DNA from: Bacteroidales bacterium
GTDB lineage: Bacteria; Bacteroidota; Bacteroidia; Bacteroidales; UBA3663
Direction: 5' to 3'
Length of the DNA stretch: 6,735 nt
NCBI GenBank assembly: GCA_030526445.1
Contig: JAUNCV010000113.1
Location: 1 to 6,735, forward strand
Part shown: piece by piece, positions 1-6,342 of the stretch
Layout of the letters: each line of letters begins with the position of its first letter
How positions within the stretch are numbered: the stretch's first letter is position 1
The notes under the pieces: generated by a model
Database searches by the model: none
What the model saw: only the letters and a program-made list of their open reading frames with translations
What the model was told of the DNA's origin: nothing
Position numbers and translations under genes: made by a program

Positions 1-1068
1 TTGTCCTGGCTCTATGAACTAGGAATGGACATTCGTAACTGGATGTTTGAGAAGGGATATAAGAAGCAGGTGTCGTTCGAAGATCAAGTGGCTGTCATCT
101 GTGTGGGTAATGTTGCTGTAGGCGGCACGGGTAAGACTCCGCATATCGAGTATCTTATCAGACTGCTGCAGAAACATAACATTGGCCCCATTGCGGTGTT
201 GAGCCGGGGATACAAGCGCCAGAGCCATGGTTTTGTGCTTGCAGGTAAGGAAAAGACTGCAACACAGTTGGGCGATGAGAGCTACCAGTTGCATAGAAAG
301 TTCCCAGATGTGATTGTGGCAGTGGATGAAAAACGTGTCAGGGGCATCAGAGAGCTCTTGAAGCTGGAGAACAAACCGAAGGTGATATTGCTCGACGATG
401 CTTTCCAGCACCGTTATGTGAAACCTGGTTTGAGCATTGTGCTGACCAGCTATACGCGTATTATATATAAAGATATGGTGTTGCCTGCAGGCCGCTTGCG
501 CGAGTCGCAAGAGGGAGTGAAGCGTGCCGATCTTTTGGTTGTAACCAAGTGTCCGAATGCGTTGCGAGAAGAGGAGATTACAGAACTTCACGCCAAGCTT
601 CCTACACGTCTGGATCAGCCTATCTTCTATAGCGCTTATCGATATGCCAATCTCGTAAATCTTGAGACCAATCTGCCCGAGGTCATTGACCCAACCTCAC
701 AGGTGCTTGTGTTGGCTGGTATTGCCGACCCAAGTGTGCTGCAGTCTTATGTGCAGAAGCATTTCCGTCTGCTCGATATGCTCACCTACGATGACCATCA
801 TCATTTCTCGAACAAGGATATTAAACATATACAAGAGCGTCTCGAGGGCTTGAATGAGATGGGATATTGCAGTCAGACTGCGGCATCGAGCACCATCATT
901 ATTACGACAGAGAAAGATGCCGCCAGACTGGTTGATCATCCTGCGCTTACGACCGAATTGCGTAGCAGAATCTATTATCTCCCAACCGAAGTTTACTTCT
1001 TGAAGAATCAGGAGGAGAAGATTGATAAGATTGTGCTGAATTATGTAAACAAGGAACGAAAGGGTTAA
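1..1068 (+). CDS. lpxK: Tetraacyldisaccharide 4'-kinase LpxK (5' end outside window)
   Basis: LpxK phosphorylates the 4' position of the tetraacyldisaccharide-1-phosphate lipid A precursor with ATP, giving lipid IVA at the cytoplasmic face of the inner membrane. The visible 355 codons contain a P-loop with GGTGKTP at residues 41-47, SRGYKR at 68-73, GDE at 91-93, a Walker B-like LDDAFQHR at 131-138, PAGRLRE at 162-168, LAGIADP at 238-244, a YDDHHHFS segment at 263-270 and TTEKDAARL at 302-310. This is the full LpxK motif order, including the acidic and histidine positions tied to catalysis in the family. The frame is open at base 1 and begins inside the SWLY..RNW segment that normally follows an N-terminal membrane-associated helix. 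The TTG at base 1 is therefore probably an internal Leu codon, with roughly 15-20 residues missing upstream. It is the first visible gene of a probable lpxK-thiL-mnmA transcription unit. The identification is secure; the true start is not visible. Confidence 0.96.
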   Translation: MSWLYELGMDIRNWMFEKGYKKQVSFEDQVAVICVGNVAVGGTGKTPHIEYLIRLLQKHNIGPIAVLSRGYKRQSHGFVLAGKEKTATQLGDESYQLHRKFPDVIVAVDEKRVRGIRELLKLENKPKVILLDDAFQHRYVKPGLSIVLTSYTRIIYKDMVLPAGRLRESQEGVKRADLLVVTKCPNALREEEITELHAKLPTRLDQPIFYSAYRYANLVNLETNLPEVIDPTSQVLVLAGIADPSVLQSYVQKHFRLLDMLTYDDHHHFSNKDIKHIQERLEGLNEMGYCSQTAASSTIIITTEKDAARLVDHPALTTELRSRIYYLPTEVYFLKNQEEKIDKIVLNYVNKERKG

Positions 1069-1100
1069 AACTGCGTTCAATATTATTTATAAATAGTATA

Positions 1101-2162
1101 ATGGAAATTTCTGAATATGGAGAGTTCGGTTTGATTGAACATCTTACCGCCAACTTCCCACTTAAGAATAAATCATCTCTTTATGGCGTGGGTGATGACT
1201 GCGCCGTGATTGAAAATACTCCAGAGGAGGGAAAAACCGTAGTGACTACCGACCTTTTGCTGGAGGGAATTCACTTTGACCTGACCTATTGTCCTTTGCG
1301 TCATTTGGGCTATAAGGCGTGTGTGGTCAATTTTAGCGACGTGTATGCCATGATGGGAACGCCTCGCCAGATTACCGTGAGCCTTGGCATATCAAAGCGT
1401 TTTAAGGTAGAGGATCTTGAGGAATTCTATGCTGGCATGAAACTGGCTTGCGATATTTATGGCGTTGACCTTGTGGGCGGCGACACTTCGGCCTCAATGA
1501 CTGGTCTGACCATTTCGATTACCTGTATTGGTGTGGCCGAGAGTCCGGTATATCGTAACGGAGCAAAGCCCAATGACCTGATTTGCGTGTCGGGCGACCT
1601 GGGCGCAGCTTATATGGGTTTGCAGTTGCTTGAGCGCGAAAAGGCCATGTTCTATCAAGAGTATAACGAGTGGATGCGCGAAGGAAAGAAAGGCGAGCAG
1701 CCTCAGTTCCAGCCCAAGTTTGAGGGTAAAGAATACCTTTTGGAACGTCAGCTGAAGCCTGAAGCCCGAAAAGATATTGTGCAAAAACTGAAGGAAGTAG
1801 GCATTACGCCAACCTCGATGATGGATGTGAGTGACGGTCTCTCTTCAGAACTCTTGCATATTTGCAAGCAGAGTAAATGTGGTTGCCGTGTTTATGAAGA
1901 GCGTCTTCCTATCGACTTCCAGACAGCTTCGCAGGCAGAGGAGTTTAATCTCAATGTAACTACCTGCGCCATGAATGGAGGCGAAGATTATGAGTTGCTT
2001 TTCACCGTGCCTTTGGCGCAGAACGAGTTGATTCAGCAAGTGTCTGGCATTCGTCTGATTGGTCATATGACCGATGAACGTCTGGGTGCTGCTATGATTA
2101 CCCGCGATGGTAATAGTGAGATTTCGCTCAAGGCACAGGGCTGGAATGCATTTAAGAATTGA
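1101..2162 (+). CDS. thiL: Thiamine-monophosphate kinase ThiL
   Basis: ThiL uses ATP to convert thiamine monophosphate to thiamine diphosphate, the last step of cofactor synthesis in the cytosol. The 353-residue protein has the AIR synthase-like fold motifs in order: GVGDDCAVI at 29-37 and TTDLLLEGIHF at 49-59 (metal and substrate-binding acidic residues), LGYKACVVNFSDVYAMMG at 69-86, VGGDTS at 125-130, SGDLGAA at 164-170, MDVSDGLSSEL at 241-251 and NGGEDYELLF at 292-301. A charged, Gln- and Lys-rich stretch at about 178-213 separates the two halves. It is longer than the E. coli protein has there and resembles the insertion I recall in other Bacteroidota ThiL proteins. ATG 1101 is the first ATG in frame and immediately precedes the conserved N-terminus. 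No Shine-Dalgarno sequence is present; the upstream region is AT-rich and palindromic. It lies 32 bases after lpxK and its stop overlaps the mnmA start, which suggests cotranscription. Confidence 0.96.
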   Translation: MEISEYGEFGLIEHLTANFPLKNKSSLYGVGDDCAVIENTPEEGKTVVTTDLLLEGIHFDLTYCPLRHLGYKACVVNFSDVYAMMGTPRQITVSLGISKRFKVEDLEEFYAGMKLACDIYGVDLVGGDTSASMTGLTISITCIGVAESPVYRNGAKPNDLICVSGDLGAAYMGLQLLEREKAMFYQEYNEWMREGKKGEQPQFQPKFEGKEYLLERQLKPEARKDIVQKLKEVGITPTSMMDVSDGLSSELLHICKQSKCGCRVYEERLPIDFQTASQAEEFNLNVTTCAMNGGEDYELLFTVPLAQNELIQQVSGIRLIGHMTDERLGAAMITRDGNSEISLKAQGWNAFKN

Positions 2163-3262
2163 TGTGTATGAATATTGCTTGTCTGCTCTCAGGAGGTGTT
2201 GATAGCTCTGTTGCTGTACACTTGCTTTGTGAACAAGGATACAAACCCGATTTGTGGTATATTAAGATTGGTATGGACGATACCGACCAGGGGTATTCCT
2301 GCCCGCAGGAAGAGGATCTGGAGATTGTTCAGGCCATGGCCCACAAGTATGGTCTGAAATATGAGGTATGCGATTTGCAGAAAGAGTATTGGGATCATGT
2401 AGTGGCCTATACCATTGACAAGGTGAAGCGCGGATTTACACCCAATCCAGATGTGATGTGCAATCGTCTGATTAAGTTTGGTGCTTTTCATGAGAAAATT
2501 GGTCATCAGTATGACAAGACTGCCACGGGCCATTATGCTCAGGTTCTTGAAGAAGAAGGCCGTCACTGGCTTGGAACTACGCCAGACCCAGTGAAAGACC
2601 AAACCGATTTTCTGGCACAGATTACGGGCTTGCAGCTCGAGCATTCACTCTTTCCTATTGGTCACATGCCTAAGGAAGATGTGCGCAGGGTGGCCGATGA
2701 GGCTCGTCTGCCTGCAGCAAAACGCAAAGACTCACAGGGAATTTGCTTCTTGGGTAAGATTAACTATAACGAGTTTATTGAGCGTTTCCTGGGTGTAAAA
2801 GAGGGCCCTATTGTGGAACTTGAAACTGGTAAGGTTTTGGGCAAACACAAGGGTTATTGGTTCCACACCATTGGTCAGCGAAAGGGGCTGTACTTGAGTG
2901 GTGGTCCATGGTTCGTCATCAAGAAAGACATAGAACAGAACATCATCTATGTGTCAAAAGGCTACGACCCAGAGGCACAGAAGCAGGATTGGCTTGTGAT
3001 GCGCGATGTGCATTGGATTACAGCCGACCCATTTGCCGTTCCTGTTCTGGGCATTGAAACAAAGGATAACAGCATGCCAGTGAAGTTCAAGATTCGCCAT
3101 GTATCAGAACTTCTGACTGGCGTCCTAACCCATCGAGGCGATGGTAGTTATTTCCTGCAGATGGATAGAACCACCAATGGTGTGGCTCCTGGCCCGTTCT
3201 GTTGTGTATATACTGCAGACGGACGTATCTGTTTGGGCTCGGGCGAAATTGCCTGGGAATAA
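2162..3262 (+). CDS. mnmA: tRNA-specific 2-thiouridylase MnmA
   Basis: MnmA adenylates and then thiolates uridine 34 of the Lys, Glu and Gln tRNAs (s2U34), using persulfide sulfur passed from a cysteine desulfurase. The 366-residue protein starts with the PP-loop SGGVDSS at 10-16. The first catalytic cysteine is Cys100 in NPDVMCNRLIKFG, TGHYAQ follows at 122-127 and KDQTDFLAQ at 145-153, and the second catalytic cysteine is Cys195 in KDSQGICFLG. HTIGQRKGL (235-243) and a C-terminal beta-barrel region (about 281-366) complete the usual layout, and length is typical. Start choice: ATG 2162 shares its A with the thiL TGA stop, suggesting translational coupling. ATG 2168 would give MNIACLLSGG, which looks equally like family N-termini, and TTG 2159 is also in frame. 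Some Bacteroidota carry two mnmA paralogues, so the copy number here is unknown. The C-terminal APGP (342-345) replaces the more usual PGQ. Confidence 0.95.
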   Translation: MCMNIACLLSGGVDSSVAVHLLCEQGYKPDLWYIKIGMDDTDQGYSCPQEEDLEIVQAMAHKYGLKYEVCDLQKEYWDHVVAYTIDKVKRGFTPNPDVMCNRLIKFGAFHEKIGHQYDKTATGHYAQVLEEEGRHWLGTTPDPVKDQTDFLAQITGLQLEHSLFPIGHMPKEDVRRVADEARLPAAKRKDSQGICFLGKINYNEFIERFLGVKEGPIVELETGKVLGKHKGYWFHTIGQRKGLYLSGGPWFVIKKDIEQNIIYVSKGYDPEAQKQDWLVMRDVHWITADPFAVPVLGIETKDNSMPVKFKIRHVSELLTGVLTHRGDGSYFLQMDRTTNGVAPGPFCCVYTADGRICLGSGEIAWE

Positions 3263-3268
3263 AATAGT

Positions 3269-3300
3269 AAACCACATTCCTGAATTGGGAATGTGGTTTT
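3269..3300. terminator. Rho-independent terminator, probably bidirectional
   Basis: A perfect 12-bp inverted repeat pairs AAACCACATTCC (3269-3280) with GGAATGTGGTTT (3288-3299) around a 7-base loop. On the plus strand it starts 6 bases after the mnmA stop and ends in TTTT (3297-3300). Read on the minus strand, the same stem is followed by ACTATTTTA, again T-rich, so it could also end the nadB transcript arriving from the right. It sits between two convergent genes, where a shared terminator is common. The hairpin is seen directly; bidirectional activity is inferred. Confidence 0.88.
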
Positions 3301-3349
3301 ATCGTTGCCGTAGGCCGAAGGCCGCATCGTGGCTCGAAGAGCCTATCGT
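3301..3349. repeat. Two tandem related mini-hairpins in the nadB 3' region
   Basis: Two short palindromes with the same GAA centre lie side by side: GGCC-GAA-GGCC (3313-3323) and GGCTC-GAA-GAGCC (3331-3343). The second equals the first with one extra T-A pair in the stem. Each is followed by an ATCGT word (3326-3330 and 3345-3349), and a third ATCGT lies at 3301-3305. The outer TAGGC (3311-3315) and GCCTA (3341-3345) can also pair with each other. The stretch lies between the terminator hairpin and the nadB stop and would be transcribed as the nadB 3' untranslated region. No coding potential is evident. Its function is unknown; it may be a local duplication or a member of an intergenic repeat family. 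Confidence 0.5.
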
Positions 3350-3363
3350 AAGAACCAAGCGAT

Positions 3364-4950
3364 TCAAAAGCCCTTGATATCGCGCTGTTCCGGTGGGAAG
3401 TCAATGTTGTAGTGGCAGCCTCGGCTCTCTTTGCGTTCCATAGCTTGACGCATGATGATATAGCCAGTATTGATCATGTTGCGAAGTTCGCAAATGTCTT
3501 TGTTGACCTTGGAACGGAGGAAGAGTTTTTCGGTCTCTTCATAAAGATTGTCGAGACGAGTCCAAGCACGCTTCAGACGCAGATTTGAGCGAACGATGCC
3601 CACATAAGTCTGCATAATCTGCTGCACCTCCTGCTTAGAGTCAGAGATAAGATAGAGCTCTTCGTGAGGAACTGTACCTGTGTCGATCCAGTCAGGAACC
3701 TCCTCCTTGTATGTCAGTTCTGCAATGCGAGGAATACTATGCTTGGCTGCGAGGTCGGCATAGACGATAGCTTCGAGCAGAGAGTTTGAAGCCAGACGGT
3801 TGCCGCCGTGCAAACCAGTGCAAGAGCATTCGCCTGCGGCATAGAGACGGTTGATGCTTGACTGAGCGTTGTAATCGACCAAAATACCACCGCACATGTA
3901 GTGATGGCATGGAACCACAGGGATTGGCTGCTTAGTAATATCTATGCCAATGCTCAGGCACTTCTTATAAATATTAGGGAAGTGGTGCTTGGTCTCTTCT
4001 GGGTCTTTGTGCGTCACATCAAGAAGGACGTGGTCAGTACCATTGATTTTCATCTCATTGAAGATAGCACGAGCAGTGATGTCGCGAGGAGCCAATGAGA
4101 GACGTGGGTCATAGCGATGCATGAACTCAGAGCCATCGAGATTGCGGAGAATGCCACCATAGCCACGCATAGCCTCAGTGATGAGGAAGTTCTGATGATC
4201 GCCCTGATGATAGAGAGCTGTTGGGTGGAATTGTACAAACTCCATGTCTTTGACAGTGCCCTTGGCACGATAGACCATAGCTACGCCATCGCCAGTAGCA
4301 ATAGGAGGATTGGTAGTAGTGCTATAAACCTGACCAACGCCACCTGTAGCCATCATGGTGACTTTGGCAAGATAGGTATCAATGACGCCGGTTGCCTCGT
4401 TGAGTACATAGGCGCCATAGCATTCAATGTCGGGCGTGCGGCGTGTCACCTCCATGCCTAAGTGGTGCTGAGTCAGCAACTCAATGGCAAAGTGGTGTTC
4501 GAGAACATCGATGTTAGGATGATGCTTCAGTGCATTAATCAAAGCCATCTGAATGGCGTGGCCTGTATCGTCGGCACGGTGCAAGATGCGGTGCTCGCAG
4601 TGTCCACCTTCACGATGCAGATCGAAATTACCCTTTTCATTGCGGTCGAAGTCCACGCCCCAATTTACAAGTTCTTCAATCTGTGCTGGTGCATTCTCAA
4701 CAACCAGTTCTACTGCTTTGGGGTCAGAGAGCCAGTCGCCTGCAACCATTGTATCTTTGATATGTTTCTCGAAACTGTCTAACTCCAGGTTGCTCACACA
4801 GCAAATGCCACCTTGTGCCAGGTCAGTATTCGATTCTTGAAGCTCACTTTTGCATATAATGGCCACCTTGCCAGCTTTAGCTACTTTGAGAGCGTAACTC
4901 ATGCCAGCAATGCCAGATCCTATTACTAAAAAGTCGTATTTACGTTGCAT
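3364..4950 (-). CDS. nadB: L-aspartate oxidase NadB
   Basis: NadB is a flavoprotein that oxidises L-aspartate to iminoaspartate, which NadA condenses with dihydroxyacetone phosphate to quinolinate in de novo NAD synthesis. It can reduce O2 or fumarate; in an anaerobe fumarate would be the likely acceptor. The 528 residues are family-length. The N-terminal Rossmann FAD motif is GSGIAGMS (11-18), followed by SNTDLAQGGI (40-49) and REGGH (113-117). Residues matching the E. coli active site are His242 in QFHPTALY, Arg289 in APRD, His350 in HHYMCGG and Arg385 in GGNRLASNSLLE, all of which favour NadB over a general fumarate reductase flavoprotein. A C-terminal helical domain follows from about 430. 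ATG 4950 begins just before the FAD motif, with no Shine-Dalgarno sequence. It is divergent from ychF and convergent with mnmA. No nadA or nadC lies alongside in the window. I see no convincing promoter for it. Confidence 0.96.
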   Translation of the reverse strand: MQRKYDFLVIGSGIAGMSYALKVAKAGKVAIICKSELQESNTDLAQGGICCVSNLELDSFEKHIKDTMVAGDWLSDPKAVELVVENAPAQIEELVNWGVDFDRNEKGNFDLHREGGHCEHRILHRADDTGHAIQMALINALKHHPNIDVLEHHFAIELLTQHHLGMEVTRRTPDIECYGAYVLNEATGVIDTYLAKVTMMATGGVGQVYSTTTNPPIATGDGVAMVYRAKGTVKDMEFVQFHPTALYHQGDHQNFLITEAMRGYGGILRNLDGSEFMHRYDPRLSLAPRDITARAIFNEMKINGTDHVLLDVTHKDPEETKHHFPNIYKKCLSIGIDITKQPIPVVPCHHYMCGGILVDYNAQSSINRLYAAGECSCTGLHGGNRLASNSLLEAIVYADLAAKHSIPRIAELTYKEEVPDWIDTGTVPHEELYLISDSKQEVQQIMQTYVGIVRSNLRLKRAWTRLDNLYEETEKLFLRSKVNKDICELRNMINTGYIIMRQAMERKESRGCHYNIDFPPEQRDIKGF

Positions 4951-5017
4951 AACTATATAAGATGGTGTTTGACCTCAGCCTGATAGAAATAGGCCAATAA
5001 GTCAGTGCAAATGTGGT

Positions 5018-5058
5018 AAAAAAAACAATAGGTTGGTATGCTGAGCCTACTTTTTTTT
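5018..5058. repeat. A8/T8 inverted repeat in the nadB-ychF intergenic region
   Basis: A run of eight A (5018-5025) and a run of eight T (5051-5058) flank an inner imperfect stem, TAGGTT (5029-5034) with AGCCTA (5044-5049), which has one G-T wobble and a 9-base loop. Both strands therefore read as a short stem followed by a T tract, which resembles a weak bidirectional terminator. It lies upstream of the ychF promoter and 68 bases or more upstream of nadB. It could insulate the two divergent units or, if nadB transcription starts to its right, lie in the nadB leader. The structure is seen; the role is a guess. Confidence 0.35.
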
Positions 5059-5106
5059 CGGAAATATGTCAATTTGTTTCTTTTTTGTCTGTTAGTGTGC
5101 GCTATT

Positions 5107-5138
5107 TTTGTTTCTTTCGGCAAGAAAGTGTATCTTTG
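5107..5138 (+). promoter_or_regulatory. Bacteroidota-type promoter of ychF
   Basis: The -7 element TATCTTTG (5131-5138) matches the Bacteroides consensus TAnnTTTG exactly, and a -33 element TTTG (5107-5110) lies 20 bases upstream, inside the spacing known for this sigma-factor class. Transcription would start near 5143-5146, giving a leader of about 50 bases to ATG 5197. The leader is very AT-rich, contains the 9-base word AAGTAAAAA twice (5158-5166 and 5174-5182), and has no Shine-Dalgarno sequence. The spacer holds CTTTC/GAAAG as an inverted repeat. Confidence 0.75.
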
Positions 5139-5196
5139 CAACAAGTGCGAAAGCAAAAAGTAAAAAGAAATTTAAGTAAAAATTCCAGATAAATAT

Positions 5197-6306
5197 ATGT
5201 CATTGCAATGTGGTATTGTGGGCCTGCCTAATGTGGGCAAGTCAACCCTTTTTAACTGCCTCTCGAGCGCAAAGGCGCAGGCAGCCAATTTCCCTTTTTG
5301 TACAATCGAACCTAATGTGGGTGTAATCACTGTGCCCGATGAGCGTCTCAACAAATTGGCTGAGATTGTTCATCCAGGTCGCATTGTGCCTGCCACTGTT
5401 GAGATTGTGGATATTGCAGGCCTTGTGAAGGGCGCAAGTAAGGGTGAGGGTCTGGGTAATAAGTTCCTGGCCAACATTCGTGAGACTGATGCTATCATTC
5501 ATGTGCTTCGTTGCTTTGACGATGGTAATGTAGTGCATGTAGATGGTTCAGTTGACCCTGTGCGCGATAAGGAGATTATTGACACAGAACTCCAGCTCAA
5601 GGATCTTGAGACTGTAGAGACTCGTATCCCCAAGGTACAGAAATTGGCTCAGGTGGGCCTTGACAAGTCGGCCAAGGCTCAGTATGCTGTATTAACAGCC
5701 GTTCGTGATGCCTTGATGGAGGGTAAGTCGGCTCGTACCGTTCTCAGCAAACTTGATAATCCTGATGAGATTGCAGCAGCACGTGACCTCTTCTTGCTCA
5801 CCAGCAAGCCAGTTCTTTATGTCTGCAATGTAGATGAGGCTTCGGCTAAGAATGGCAACCAGTATGTTGATGCTGTGCGTGAGGCTGTAAAAGATGAGGA
5901 TGCAGAGGTGCTTGTTATCAGTGCCAAGATTGAGAGCGAAATTGCAGAACTCGAAACCTACGATGAGCGTCAGATGTTCCTCGAGGAATTGGGACTTGAA
6001 GAGAGTGGTGTGAACCGTCTCATTCATTCGGCCTACAGTTTGCTTGGCCTGCAGACCTATATCACTGCTGGCGAGATGGAGGTAAAGGCCTGGACTTTCA
6101 AGAAGGGCATGAAGGCTCCTCAGTGCGCCGGTATTATTCATGGCGATTTCGAGAAGGGCTTTATTCGTGCTGAGGTTATCAAGTATGAAGACTACTTGCA
6201 GTATGGCAGCGAAGCCGCAGTTCGTGAGGCTGGTAAGCTTGGTGTCGAAGGCAAGGAGTATGTGGTGCAGGATGGCGATATCATGCACTTCCGTTTCAAT
6301 GTATAA
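5197..6306 (+). CDS. ychF: YchF/OLA1-family ATPase
   Basis: YchF is a universally conserved P-loop NTPase of the Obg-related class that prefers ATP over GTP, binds ribosomes and is linked to translation start-site fidelity and stress responses in other bacteria. The 369-residue protein has G1 GLPNVGKS at 9-16, the FPFCTIEPNVG switch region at 32-42, G3 DIAGLVKGASKGEGLGN at 72-88, the diagnostic G4 variant NVDE at 211-214 in place of NKxD, and G5 ISAKIE at 241-246. A helical coiled-coil region spans about 130-200, and a C-terminal TGS domain from about 286 contains AWTFKKG and GIIHGDFEKGFIRAEV. Length is close to the 363 residues of the E. coli protein. ATG 5197 gives the usual MSLQCGIVGLPNVGKS start. 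It is expressed from its own promoter. The next gene starts 36 bases downstream with no hairpin terminator between, so readthrough is likely. Confidence 0.97.
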   Translation: MSLQCGIVGLPNVGKSTLFNCLSSAKAQAANFPFCTIEPNVGVITVPDERLNKLAEIVHPGRIVPATVEIVDIAGLVKGASKGEGLGNKFLANIRETDAIIHVLRCFDDGNVVHVDGSVDPVRDKEIIDTELQLKDLETVETRIPKVQKLAQVGLDKSAKAQYAVLTAVRDALMEGKSARTVLSKLDNPDEIAAARDLFLLTSKPVLYVCNVDEASAKNGNQYVDAVREAVKDEDAEVLVISAKIESEIAELETYDERQMFLEELGLEESGVNRLIHSAYSLLGLQTYITAGEMEVKAWTFKKGMKAPQCAGIIHGDFEKGFIRAEVIKYEDYLQYGSEAAVREAGKLGVEGKEYVVQDGDIMHFRFNV

Positions 6307-6330
6307 AACTATTTCCGAATTTCCTTTTCT

Positions 6331-6335
6331 GGAGG
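6331..6335 (+). promoter_or_regulatory. Strong Shine-Dalgarno site of the M23 gene
   Basis: GGAGG stands 7 bases before ATG 6343, an ideal match to the anti-Shine-Dalgarno end of 16S rRNA. It fixes the start codon of the downstream gene. It stands out because none of thiL, nadB or ychF has such a site. The short repeat CGAAT (6316-6320) and ATTCG (6337-6341) could enclose it in the loop of a weak hairpin. Confidence 0.7.
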
Positions 6336-6342
6336 TATTCGA

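Noticed and set aside
1..3. TTG at base 1 as the lpxK start codon
   Set aside because: The following SWLY..RNW segment normally lies some 15-20 residues inside LpxK, so the frame most likely continues upstream of the window.
19..591. Minus-strand open frame of 190 codons inside lpxK
   Set aside because: It lies wholly antisense to a gene with all LpxK motifs, and its protein has no recognisable domain and an irregular Cys/His/Leu-rich composition typical of a shadow frame.
2189..2644. Minus-strand open frame of 151 codons inside mnmA
   Set aside because: It is the complement of conserved PP-loop and tRNA-binding codons, with no start context and no recognised motif.
4117..4840. Plus-strand open frames of 95-114 codons across nadB
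   Set aside because: They overlap the nadB FAD domain on the opposite strand, overlap each other in different frames, and show no family resemblance.
5008..5015. CACATTTG on the minus strand as the nadB -7 element
   Set aside because: It departs from TAnnTTTG at the first position and no TTTG lies 19-21 bases upstream on that strand, so I do not call a nadB promoter.
5103..5110. TATTTTTG as a second -7 element for ychF
   Set aside because: It matches TAnnTTTG, but the upstream TTTG words leave spacers of 15 or 26 bases, outside the usual range. The same bases serve better as the -33 element of the promoter ending at 5138.
4953..5156. Small minus-strand open frame of 67 codons in the nadB-ychF intergenic region
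   Set aside because: It spans the ychF promoter and the A8/T8 repeat, its composition follows the AT-rich DNA, and it has neither a ribosome binding site nor a recognisable domain.
5692..6288. Minus-strand open frame of 198 codons inside ychF
   Set aside because: It is antisense to a highly conserved ATPase gene with strong codon regularity, which often leaves the opposite strand open. No domain is recognisable.
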